From Mangrovihabitans endophyticus (GTDB lineage: Bacteria > Actinomycetota > Actinomycetes > Mycobacteriales > Micromonosporaceae), in contig NZ_BMMX01000053.1 of assembly GCF_014646155.1 (NCBI RefSeq), positions 1 through 32,367 on the forward strand: 32,367 nt of DNA. Direction: 5' to 3'. The notes under the pieces are model-generated. The model did no database searches. It had not been told where the DNA came from and saw only the letters and a list, made by a program, of their open reading frames with translations. The position numbers and the translations under genes were made by a program. Shown here piece after piece: positions 7,410 through 15,384 of this stretch (the first letter of the stretch is position 1; each line of letters begins with the position of its first letter).

Positions 7410-8567
7410 ATGAGACCTGGCCGGACCGGTTGGGGCGCGCTCGCCCTCACCGCCTTGACGCTGCCGCTCGCGGCGCCCGCAACGGCCCAACCCGCGGCGG
7501 CCCAACCCGCGACGGCCGCCCCGGCGGCGTGGACGGCCGCCCAACCGGCGGCGTGGACGGCCGCCCAACCGGCGGCGTGGACGGGCGCCGGCCGGGATGC
7601 CGTGCCGGACACGCTGCGCGCCGCCGCGCGCGGCACCGGCGTGCGCATCGGCACCGCCGTGGACATGGACGCGCTGGCGGAGGATGACGCGTACCGGGGC
7701 GAGGTGGCGACGGAGTTCTCCACGGTGACCCCGGAGAACGTGATGAAGTGGCAGCTCGTCGAGCCGCAGCCGGGGGTCTACGACTGGGCCGCCGCGGACC
7801 GTCTGGTCGATTTCGCCCGCGCCCACCGGCAGACGGTCCGGGGACACACCCTGGTGTGGCACAACCAGAACCCGGCCTGGCTGACCGAGGACGCCTACAC
7901 ACCGGCACAGCTCCGCGCCCTGCTCAAGAAGCACATCACGGACGAGGTGCGCCACTTCCGCGGACGCATCTGGCACTGGGACGTGGCAAACGAGATCTTC
8001 AACGACGACGGGACCTGGCGGGACACCATCTGGCTGCGCAACCTGGGCCCGGGATACGTGGCGGACGCGCTCCGCTGGGCGCACCAGGCGGACCCCCGCG
8101 CGAAGCTCTTCCTCAACGACTACAACAACGAGGGCGTCAACGCGAAGAGCGACGCCTACTACGCCCTGATGAGGCAGCTCAAGGCGCAGCACGTGCCGGT
8201 GCACGGCTACGGCGTTCAGGGACACCTGGGCGTGCAGTACGGATTCCCCGCCGACGTGCGGGAGAACCTGCGCCGCTTCGAGGCACTCGGCCTGTCCACC
8301 GCGGTCACCGAGGTGGATGTGCGGATGCCGCTGCCCGCCGACACGGTCAAGGAGCAGGCGCAGGCTCGCGGCTTCACGGTGCTGCTGCAGGCGTGCCTGC
8401 TGTCGCGCCGGTGTGAGTCCTACACGCTGTGGGGCTTCACCGATCGCTACTCGTGGGTGCCGGGCGTGTTCGACGGGCAGGGCTCGGCGACGCCGATGGA
8501 CGAGGACCTGACGCCCAAGCCGGCCTACGACGCCATCCGCGACACGCTGGAACTGGCCGGCCGCTGA
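7410..8567 (+). CDS. secreted endo-1,4-beta-xylanase, GH10
   Basis: A 385-residue extracellular xylanase that cuts internal beta-1,4-xylosidic bonds with retention. A signal peptide (residues ~1-27, ending APATA) is followed by a low-complexity Ala/Gln/Pro/Trp linker made of in-frame repeats (to ~residue 60), then a GH10 TIM barrel. Motifs: TPENVMKWQLVEP, GHTLVWHNQNPAWL, WDVANEIF with acid/base E195, and TEVDVR with nucleophile E301. LWGFTDRYSWVPG is the usual late barrel motif. No carbohydrate-binding module is attached, unlike the cellulase cluster 3 kb away. ATG 7410 is chosen from GGAGGAG about 8 bases upstream and the signal peptide. The nearest gene downstream is convergent, 16 bp away. 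Confidence 0.95.
   Translation: MRPGRTGWGALALTALTLPLAAPATAQPAAAQPATAAPAAWTAAQPAAWTAAQPAAWTGAGRDAVPDTLRAAARGTGVRIGTAVDMDALAEDDAYRGEVATEFSTVTPENVMKWQLVEPQPGVYDWAAADRLVDFARAHRQTVRGHTLVWHNQNPAWLTEDAYTPAQLRALLKKHITDEVRHFRGRIWHWDVANEIFNDDGTWRDTIWLRNLGPGYVADALRWAHQADPRAKLFLNDYNNEGVNAKSDAYYALMRQLKAQHVPVHGYGVQGHLGVQYGFPADVRENLRRFEALGLSTAVTEVDVRMPLPADTVKEQAQARGFTVLLQACLLSRRCESYTLWGFTDRYSWVPGVFDGQGSATPMDEDLTPKPAYDAIRDTLELAGR
7524..7584 (+). repeat. in-frame 24-bp tandem repeat in the xylanase linker
   Basis: Two full 24-bp units (7524-7547, 7548-7571) and a 13-bp partial third encode AAWTAAQP repeats between signal peptide and catalytic barrel. A degenerate earlier AAQP-type copy precedes them. Copy number could vary between strains without shifting the frame. 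Confidence 0.85.
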
Positions 8568-8583
8568 CCGGCCGGCGCACGGA

Positions 8584-11010
8584 TCACGCCGGGGGAACGG
8601 TGACCGGTTCCGGCTGCTCCGTCGACGCCATCCGCTGCCGTTCGGGAGGGATCGCCTGCGGCACCGCGATGTCGCGGGCGGCCTCGTCCACCACCACCCA
8701 CACCCGCCGGTCACTCCAGTACGCCGAGTGCCGCCCCATCGCCGGCGGGTTCTGCCCATAGACGTACCACGTGCTGACCGGATCGCTCAGCTTCACGTCG
8801 ACGCCGTCGCCTGCGTGCACCGGCCCGCCGATGTAGTCGGTGGGGTAGAAGAAGTTGGTCCACCGCCACGTCTTCGCGCGCAGGTCGGCGAGCACGTCCG
8901 GGCCGAAGTAGGCGGGGAACGCCCACCCGTACAGCTTGTCCAGCGGGCTGCCGAAGGTGATCAGCCCGACCTGCTCGCCGCCCGGCCGGCTGTCCGGCTG
9001 CAGCAGCGCCGCCGCGGCCAGCACGGTGCCCTGACTGTGCGCCGTCACCACCACCGCGCCCTGGTGGTCGTGCGCGTACCACATCCGGCGTTGCAGGTCG
9101 GGCACCGCCCGTTCGGTGTATGACGGCGGGGCGAGCGGGTGGTAGGCGCGCGGCCAGAACGTTCCGATGTCCCACAACACCCCCAGGTGGCGACGGCTGT
9201 CCAGGCGGCTCCAGCCGTTGCGCATCAGCAGCAGCACCGCGACCGGGAACGCCGCCGCCAGCCACGTGGAGATCGACTGCAACCACCGCCACGGGCGCGG
9301 CACGTCGCCGGTGAGGCCCAGATGGATCCAGAAGAAGCAGAGCACCGCCAGGGCGGTGATCGCCATGACGCCGAGCAGCTTGTCCACGTCCCGCGCCATG
9401 CCGGACATGGCCCGCGCACGCGCCACCCCGCAGGCCCAGCCGGGCCGGGTCACCGCCCGCCACAGCCGGTCCCACCCGCGGGCCAGCGGCGACGTCCCGC
9501 GCAGCGCCCGCAGCCGGTCCTGCTCGTCCATCCCGATCGAACGGTCCCATGCGGAGGGCGCCGCCGGGCCGGGTACCTCGTCGTATTCGGCCGCCACCGC
9601 CGCGGCCCGGCGGTGCCGTCCGGCGTGCCACAGCCGCACCGCCTCGACCGCGAAGAACCCGGCGAGGATCACCGTCGGCACCGCGGTCAGCCACGGCGTC
9701 ACGGCGAACACGGTGTCCGGCACCACGATCGGATTGGGTCGCGGCCCGAATCCCGAACCGGGGTTGGGCACGTTGCCGAGCAGGTCGGCGATGCGCAGCA
9801 TGGTGCCGATGCCGACGCCGTTGAGCAGCACGAAGGCGAGTGCCATGGCGGAGAACGGGGCCATCAGGAAACCGCCGCGGCGACGGCCGCCGAGCAGCGC
9901 GTGCACGGGCAGCACCGCGATCGCGGCGGCCAGGCACAGGCCGTACGTCCAGTTGGCGGCCGTCAGCATGCCCGGCAGCGGGCCCGGCGGGCGGGCCTCC
10001 GGGACGGCCGCCTGGGCGGCGGCGTAGCCGATCGCGGCGATCAGCGCCAGCGCCCCGCCGACCAGCGCCGCCGCGATCACCGGGCCGGTCACCCGCGGGA
10101 CGGCGACCGCGCCCGCGGCCACGGCCAGTGCCAGCACCGCGAGCACGGCCGCGGCCGTCCCGACGGCCGTGGCGTGCGGCTCGTGGCCGGGACGGGAAAT
10201 CAGACCGTGCACCGTGTACTGCAGGAGCCAGGCCAGGAAGGCCAGCGCCGCCCCGAGGTGGATCAGCGCCATGTCGCCGACGCTGCGGCCGCCGTTCCAG
10301 AAGTCCCGGTCCGCCAGCCCGGCGCCGGACCGGGCCGGGGTGCTGCGGTACGCCCGGTCGCGCAGGGTGTCGTCCCGGCGGCGCGGCGGCGCGGCCCGCT
10401 CGTAGCGGATCAGCGACCGCCCGGCCAGCACCGCGAGCACGACGATGAGTAGCAACGGCAGCACCGCGCCGATGAGCACCCGCTGGGCCGGGTGCTCGGC
10501 CAGGCTGCCGAACCGCAGCCACCGCAGCCACCAGTGGTCCACACAGTCCGGTTGTGCCCCGCACTGGAACGCGCCGATGTCCATGGTGGTCATCGCCACC
10601 AGCAGCAGCGTGTTGAGCGTCATGCCGAGCGACGCCCAGCGCACCACCGCCCGGTGGATCGCGAACCGGACGCGGGAGGCGTGCACCCGCGGCGCGCAGG
10701 TCCAGCCGGCCACGTTGGCCAGCGCGAACGGGAACAGCAGCAACCACAGCACCCGGCTCGCGCTGCGCGAGGTGAGGCCGCCCCACGAGTACGCCTCGAT
10801 GTGCCGGCCGTTGCGGTCGGCGGTGCGGAAGAAGCCGGCGATGCGGTCGCCCCAGGACAGTTGCGGCGCGTCGTCGGCGAGCAGGTTCTCCGGGGTGGTG
10901 CCGCCGACACCGTGCAGGCGCAACTCAGTCACGCCGCGCACGTCCACCGGCGGCGGGATCAGTCCGGGCGGGCGGTCCACCGTCCGGTCCTCGTACCTCT
11001 GCAACGGCAT
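8584..11010 (-). CDS. large multi-pass membrane protein with lipase-like Ser motif
   Basis: An 808-residue integral membrane protein. Near the N-terminus is VTELRLHGVGGTTPENLL, which resembles the first strand and oxyanion loop of alpha/beta hydrolases. Many hydrophobic helices follow (ALANVAGW, LIVVLAVLAG, IAAALVGGALALIAAIGYAA, VILAGFFAVEAV and others). Near the C-terminus VVVTAHSQGTVLAAAALL is a nucleophile-elbow motif with S659. This looks like an alpha/beta hydrolase fold interrupted by or fused to a membrane domain; the substrate is unknown. ATG 11010 is preferred over the longer frame because GGGGGAG lies ~12 bases upstream and the extra 40 residues are Ala/Pro-rich filler. It is downstream of the cellulase genes on the same strand but separated by a hairpin. 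It could be a lipase-like enzyme or a non-catalytic membrane protein. Confidence 0.8.
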   Translation of the reverse strand: MPLQRYEDRTVDRPPGLIPPPVDVRGVTELRLHGVGGTTPENLLADDAPQLSWGDRIAGFFRTADRNGRHIEAYSWGGLTSRSASRVLWLLLFPFALANVAGWTCAPRVHASRVRFAIHRAVVRWASLGMTLNTLLLVAMTTMDIGAFQCGAQPDCVDHWWLRWLRFGSLAEHPAQRVLIGAVLPLLLIVVLAVLAGRSLIRYERAAPPRRRDDTLRDRAYRSTPARSGAGLADRDFWNGGRSVGDMALIHLGAALAFLAWLLQYTVHGLISRPGHEPHATAVGTAAAVLAVLALAVAAGAVAVPRVTGPVIAAALVGGALALIAAIGYAAAQAAVPEARPPGPLPGMLTAANWTYGLCLAAAIAVLPVHALLGGRRRGGFLMAPFSAMALAFVLLNGVGIGTMLRIADLLGNVPNPGSGFGPRPNPIVVPDTVFAVTPWLTAVPTVILAGFFAVEAVRLWHAGRHRRAAAVAAEYDEVPGPAAPSAWDRSIGMDEQDRLRALRGTSPLARGWDRLWRAVTRPGWACGVARARAMSGMARDVDKLLGVMAITALAVLCFFWIHLGLTGDVPRPWRWLQSISTWLAAAFPVAVLLLMRNGWSRLDSRRHLGVLWDIGTFWPRAYHPLAPPSYTERAVPDLQRRMWYAHDHQGAVVVTAHSQGTVLAAAALLQPDSRPGGEQVGLITFGSPLDKLYGWAFPAYFGPDVLADLRAKTWRWTNFFYPTDYIGGPVHAGDGVDVKLSDPVSTWYVYGQNPPAMGRHSAYWSDRRVWVVVDEAARDIAVPQAIPPERQRMASTEQPEPVTVPPA

Positions 11011-11151
11011 GGACGCAAGGTACTCCCCCGCGTCACCGTCCACTGTTGCGTGGGGGTGCGCTGCGCCGGCCGGCGGTGCCTCGGCGGCCGGCGCAGCACG
11101 CCCCGGTAAGGGCACAGTCCGGGACCCCACTCCCGTACCGTGCCGGTCTCA

Positions 11152-11170
11152 GGTGCCGGTCTCCGGCACC
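11152..11170 (-). terminator. hairpin after the AA10 gene
   Basis: Perfect 8-bp arms GGTGCCGG and CCGGCACC around a 3-nt loop begin 4 bases past the AA10 stop codon on the minus strand. It is flanked by a repeated CCGGTCTCAGGTG-type sequence. No T tract follows. It probably ends the GH74-GH48-AA10 transcript. Confidence 0.55.
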
Positions 11171-11174
11171 GGTC

Positions 11175-12281
11175 TCAGGTGGTGCTGCAGGTCAGGTTCT
11201 GCACCGTGGTGGGTGCGGTGCCGGACCCGAGGAACCCGAAGGTGGTGTGATCCCCCGCGGCGACAGTGCCGTTCCAGCTCTCGTTGCTCACCGTCACCAG
11301 GGAGCCGCTGCTGGTGGCCTTGCCGCTCCACAACTGGGTGACCCGCTGGCTGCCGGGGAACGTCCAGGACACCGTCCAGTTGCTGATCGCCCGGTCGCCG
11401 GCGTGCACCATCACCTCACCCTGGAAGCCACCGTCCCAGCCGCCGGTGATCGCGTACATGGCGGTGCATCCGCCCTGCGCGGGCGGAGTGGTGGGGCTCG
11501 TTGTGGGTGGGGTGGTGGGCGGTGTGGTCGGGGTCGTGGTGGGCGGGGTCGTCGGTGGCGTCGTCCCGCCGCCGCCCACACCGGTCACTTCGCCGTGGCC
11601 CCCGTCGAACACCACGTCGGAACAGCCGTAGAAGGTCTCCTGGCTGTCCGAGCGCGCCCACACCGAGTAGATCAGGTGCCGGCCGGACTTGCCCGAGGGC
11701 AGCGTCCCGTTCCACGAGTACCGGCCGTCCTCGGTGCCCGGGCCGCCCACCGCGGTCGGGTTGGTCACCTGGGAGAACGGCGTGGACTCCAGGTCGCTCC
11801 AGGCCAGCGGGCGGGTCGGGCTCCAGGAGTCCTTGGTGATGTAGAGCGAGAACGTGCCGGGGTGTTTGGCCCAGTCGTTGTAGTCGAAGCGCATGGTCGC
11901 GCCGGAGGTCAGGTGGGTCACCGGCCAGTCGTTGCGGGCCAGGTTGAAGCCGGTGAAGTCGTACGGGCCGCCGGTGCCGCCGCTGCAGAGCTGCCCGTCC
12001 GGGATGAAGCCGGCCATCCGCCCGGCGCCGTCGGAACGCAGCACGGAGAACCAGTTGTACAGCGCGGTGGTGCCGCTCTGCGCCACCGCCGCCGCGCAGG
12101 CCGGGTTGTTCGGCTGGATCGCGCCGGTGGACGTCAGACCGTCCTTCCAGCACAGGTAGGTGCGGCTGCCGGGCATCATCATGGCGCCGTGCGCGGCGGC
12201 CGGCGATTGCGCGACCACCACACCGATGCCGGTGGCCAGGAGCGTGGCCACCGCGTACATCAGACTTTTCCTTCTTCGCAT
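11175..12281 (-). CDS. lytic polysaccharide monooxygenase AA10 with C-terminal CBM2
   Basis: A 368-residue secreted copper enzyme that oxidatively breaks cellulose chains in crystalline substrate. The signal peptide ends SPAAA, so the mature N-terminus is His31 (HGAMMMPGSRTYLCWKDG). With His140 in NDWAKHPGTFSLYIT it forms the copper His-brace. SDVVFDGG closes the domain. The sequence follows the cellulose-active, C1-oxidising type of Streptomyces CelS2/LPMO10C. A TTPPTTPP linker (~residues 233-268) leads to a CBM2 starting at GCTAMYAITGGWDGGFQGEV. The ATG has GGAG 5 bases upstream. It lies 141 bp after GH48 on the same strand, the expected partner enzyme for recessive chain-end attack. C1 specificity is inferred from family resemblance. 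Confidence 0.95.
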   Translation of the reverse strand: MRRRKSLMYAVATLLATGIGVVVAQSPAAAHGAMMMPGSRTYLCWKDGLTSTGAIQPNNPACAAAVAQSGTTALYNWFSVLRSDGAGRMAGFIPDGQLCSGGTGGPYDFTGFNLARNDWPVTHLTSGATMRFDYNDWAKHPGTFSLYITKDSWSPTRPLAWSDLESTPFSQVTNPTAVGGPGTEDGRYSWNGTLPSGKSGRHLIYSVWARSDSQETFYGCSDVVFDGGHGEVTGVGGGGTTPPTTPPTTTPTTPPTTPPTTSPTTPPAQGGCTAMYAITGGWDGGFQGEVMVHAGDRAISNWTVSWTFPGSQRVTQLWSGKATSSGSLVTVSNESWNGTVAAGDHTTFGFLGSGTAPTTVQNLTCSTT

Positions 12282-12302
12282 CGCTTCTCCGTTCGGCCCC
12301 CT

Positions 12303-12330
12303 GGGGACGGGGTTGTGGGGACGGGGTTGT
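12303..12330. repeat. 14-bp tandem duplication upstream of the AA10 gene
   Basis: GGGGACGGGGTTGT occurs twice head to tail (12303-12316, 12317-12330) in the 141-bp gap between GH48 and AA10. The same gap holds a small minus-strand hairpin (12386-12398) followed nine bases later by four T's, a weak terminator or processing candidate. Confidence 0.75.
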
Positions 12331-12422
12331 CCAGATCTCGGTCGGTGGGCGGGGGCCGGCCCGGCTCGTGGGAAAACCGGACCGGCCCCGGTACGGGGGC
12401 TGGGTCAGCCTGGGGGGCTGGA

Positions 12423-15335
12423 TCAGCCGTTGGGGAACAACCGGGCGAAGTCGGCGTAGCCGGTGGCCACGTCCACCTGCGCCCAGAAGCGGTGGTAATT
12501 GAAGGTCGGCGCCGGGCCGCCGTCCAGGTACGCCTGGACCTTCGGCCAGTCCGGGTCGTCCTTGTAGAAGGAGCGGATGTCCACGAAGGACACGCCCGGC
12601 TCGATCACGTCGCCGTTGGGCATGGTGCCGCGCCAGCCCGGCGGGATGTAGATGCCCTGGCCCGTCGACGGGTCGTAGACGTCGTCCATCCGGTTGTAGT
12701 CGGCGCGCGTCTCGGTCACCGACACGCCCTTGTCGTCGCGGTACGCCCAGATCGCGTCGAGCAGACCCTTGGCCGCCGTCTTGGCCGCGGTGTTGCCGGA
12801 CTTGGCCGCGTAGTAGGTCAGCAACTTGGCGAACGAGCCGGCCACGCCGAGGTCCTGGCCGTGGCTGGTGACGCTCACGTGCAGACCGGTGTTGGCCGCC
12901 GGGCTGGACGGGTTCCAGGTGGCCGGCGCCCCGGTCCAGGACAGGTCGGACGGGATGGAGAAGCTGGTCGCCCCGATGGTGGAGTTCGCCAGCGCCCACG
13001 GCACCCACTTGTCCAGCACCGCCTTGGCGGTGGCGTTGCCGGTCAGGTAGTAGTACTCGGCGAGCCGTTCCAGCGACCAGGTCTGCATGCCGAACCACCG
13101 GTTGGACGGCGGGTCGTGGTAGACCGGCGCCTCGACGTAGGCGAGGTCGTAGAACGTGGGCGTGCCGGCCGGCGGCGTCTCGTAGTCACCGTTCCAGCTA
13201 TTGGTCGCGCCTCCGGCGATGGCGCCCTCGGACGACTGCAGCCACCGGTAGAACTCGAGCTGGCGGGTCAGGCTGGCCTGCCAGTCGGCCTTGGCGGTGG
13301 GCGAGCGCGGGGTCAGCGCGCTCACGGTGGATAGCACGTACGCGGCCATCGGGTTCTGATATCCGAAGTGGCTGGTGCTGGACCCGATCCGCCACGCCCA
13401 GCCGGCGCTGGTGTCGTACGCGCCACCCCACGCGTAGTACCACGACATCAGCTCGTTGGAGCTGTTCTTGCCGCTGCCCGGCGTGCACGAGGTGGAGTGG
13501 CATCCGGGCGTCTTGAAGTACTTGTCGTAGAACGAGTACCGCAGGTAGTCGCCCATCTTGGCGGCGTTGGCCACCGAGGCGGACACCGCGGAGGCGTTGC
13601 CCTGCTCGGTCGCCCAGGTGAGGGCCCAGTAGGCCGCCTGCACCGCGCGGGCGTCGGCGTCCGGCGCGTCGGTGTACTTCCACTGCCGCGCGTACGACTG
13701 GTCCCCGGTGAACAGATCCAGGTAGCCGTTCGGGCCACCGAACGCGAAGGTGTCGCAGGACGGCTGCGGCACGGTCTCGAAGGTGGACTCCTGCGGGCCC
13801 CGCTGGAAGGTGTTGATGTACGCCACCCGGGTGGTGCCGTCACCGCAGTGCCCGAAGCCGTACGTGTTGTCCACGTCCAGCAGCCAGTGCATGCCGTAGA
13901 TGTCCGGGGTGCCGTACGTGCTGCGCAGCTCGCCGGCGAGCGGGTCGCTGCCCACCGCCACGCTGTTGTCCAGTTGCGACGGGTACTGCGAGGGCAGCGG
14001 GTGCTCGGCCGCGTAGGTGGCCGGCGAGCCGGCGTTGTAGTTGGCGTTGGTGGGCTGGTCGGCGTGCGACGGGATGATGTACTTCTCCATCGTCTGCCAG
14101 GCCGCGTTGAACGGCGCCCAGTCCTCGGTCATCCGGCCGTGCTCGGCCTCCAGCCAGAGCCAGTAGCTGAACGCCTCGGACGTGGTCTCGTGCCCGTGGT
14201 CCGGCGCCTCGTCGATGAGCGTCTCGATGGAGTGGTAGGGCACGCCCTCCGGGCTGAAGTAGCCGTTGGACGGGTCCTTGATGTCGTTGTACAGCTCGGT
14301 GAACCGGGCGTCGGCCTCGCTGGTGCCGCCGGAGATCCGCGCGGTGACCGTGGCCGGGTCGTAGCCGGTGGCGCTGGCGGTCAGCGTCGCCGTGGCGCCG
14401 GCCTCCGCCGCACCGGTGGCGGACACCGTCACCGTCTGCGCGGTGTTCCAGTTTCCGGTGCTGAACGTCAGCGTGCCGGGCGATGCCGAGACGGCCGACG
14501 ATCCGGCGCTGCGCGCGATGCTCACCGACGTGGACGCGCTGGGCGCCTTGGACAGCGACACACCGACGGTGGCGGTGCCGCCGGGGCTCAGCGTCACGGT
14601 CGACGGGTTGACCACGATCGCCGGGGCGGTGCTCGCGTCGACGAACACCGGCACGTCGGCGGTCGGGCTCTTCACCCCGTCCGAGTCGTACGCGATGGCC
14701 TGCAGGTGGTACGCCGCCGACTGGGACGGCACGCCGGTCCACGTGTACGCGTACGGCGCGCTGGTGTCGGAGGTGAGCAGGATGCCGTCGTGGTAGAACT
14801 CGACCTTGCTGATCGTCCGGCCGTTCGCCGCCTGGGCGGTGGCGGTGATCGGGATGGAGGCCGGGGCGGCGTACCGGGTGTTCGCGGCCGGCGCGGTGAT
14901 GTCGACGGTGGGCGCCTGCGCGGTCTCGTTGCAGGCGGTGCCGTTGAGGGTGAACGCGGTCGGCACCGGGTTCGCGGAGCCGAACGAGCCGTTGAACCCG
15001 GTGTTGGCCGTGGCGTTGGTGCCCAGGCTGCCGTTCCAGGACGCGCTGGTCACGGTCACGTGCTGGCCGCTCTGGGCGTAGGTGCCGTTCCAGCCCTGGG
15101 TCACCCGCTGGGCGCCGTCCGGGAAGTCGTATTCCAGCCGCCAGCTACTCACCGGGTCGCCGGTGTTGGTGATGGTGATGTCACCGGTGAAGCCGCCGGG
15201 CCACTGGCTGGCGACGCGGTAGACGACGGTGCAGCCGGCGGCGGCGTGGGCGGGAGCGGCGGCGCTGAGGACGAGCCCGGCGCCGAGGACGGCGGCGCCG
15301 GACGCGGCGACAGCTCTTCGCAATCGTGCTCTCAC
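12423..15335 (-). CDS. exocellulase (cellobiohydrolase), GH48, with N-terminal CBM2
   Basis: A 970-residue secreted reducing-end cellobiohydrolase, normally the main processive exocellulase of a cellulolytic bacterium. Order: signal peptide (~1-33, ending APAHAAA); CBM2 (~34-135, GCTVVYRVASQWPGGFTGD); an Ig-like module (~140-235, APTVDITAPAANTRY...ISKVEFYHDGILL); a second beta-rich module (~236-330, IVVNPSTVTLSPGGTATVGV); then the GH48 barrel to the end. HGHETTSEAFSYWLWLEAEH carries E383, matching the proposed catalytic acid of GH48. GTG 15335 is chosen because AGGAAGGA lies upstream and the signal peptide begins there; the longer frame would overlap GH74. It sits 49 bp after GH74 and before AA10, so it is probably transcribed from the CelR-box promoter. 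Confidence 0.95.
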   Translation of the reverse strand: MRARLRRAVAASGAAVLGAGLVLSAAAPAHAAAGCTVVYRVASQWPGGFTGDITITNTGDPVSSWRLEYDFPDGAQRVTQGWNGTYAQSGQHVTVTSASWNGSLGTNATANTGFNGSFGSANPVPTAFTLNGTACNETAQAPTVDITAPAANTRYAAPASIPITATAQAANGRTISKVEFYHDGILLTSDTSAPYAYTWTGVPSQSAAYHLQAIAYDSDGVKSPTADVPVFVDASTAPAIVVNPSTVTLSPGGTATVGVSLSKAPSASTSVSIARSAGSSAVSASPGTLTFSTGNWNTAQTVTVSATGAAEAGATATLTASATGYDPATVTARISGGTSEADARFTELYNDIKDPSNGYFSPEGVPYHSIETLIDEAPDHGHETTSEAFSYWLWLEAEHGRMTEDWAPFNAAWQTMEKYIIPSHADQPTNANYNAGSPATYAAEHPLPSQYPSQLDNSVAVGSDPLAGELRSTYGTPDIYGMHWLLDVDNTYGFGHCGDGTTRVAYINTFQRGPQESTFETVPQPSCDTFAFGGPNGYLDLFTGDQSYARQWKYTDAPDADARAVQAAYWALTWATEQGNASAVSASVANAAKMGDYLRYSFYDKYFKTPGCHSTSCTPGSGKNSSNELMSWYYAWGGAYDTSAGWAWRIGSSTSHFGYQNPMAAYVLSTVSALTPRSPTAKADWQASLTRQLEFYRWLQSSEGAIAGGATNSWNGDYETPPAGTPTFYDLAYVEAPVYHDPPSNRWFGMQTWSLERLAEYYYLTGNATAKAVLDKWVPWALANSTIGATSFSIPSDLSWTGAPATWNPSSPAANTGLHVSVTSHGQDLGVAGSFAKLLTYYAAKSGNTAAKTAAKGLLDAIWAYRDDKGVSVTETRADYNRMDDVYDPSTGQGIYIPPGWRGTMPNGDVIEPGVSFVDIRSFYKDDPDWPKVQAYLDGGPAPTFNYHRFWAQVDVATGYADFARLFPNG

Positions 15336-15384
15336 TTGCGATCCTTCCTGGGGGCAGTGGGGGCGGGCGGTGCGCTGGTAGTGG

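Noticed and set aside
8555..8573. GGCCGG/CCGGCC hairpin at the xylanase stop as terminator
   Set aside because: Only 6 bp of stem in a region where GGCC/CCGG pairs are frequent by chance, with no T tract, so not listed as a feature.
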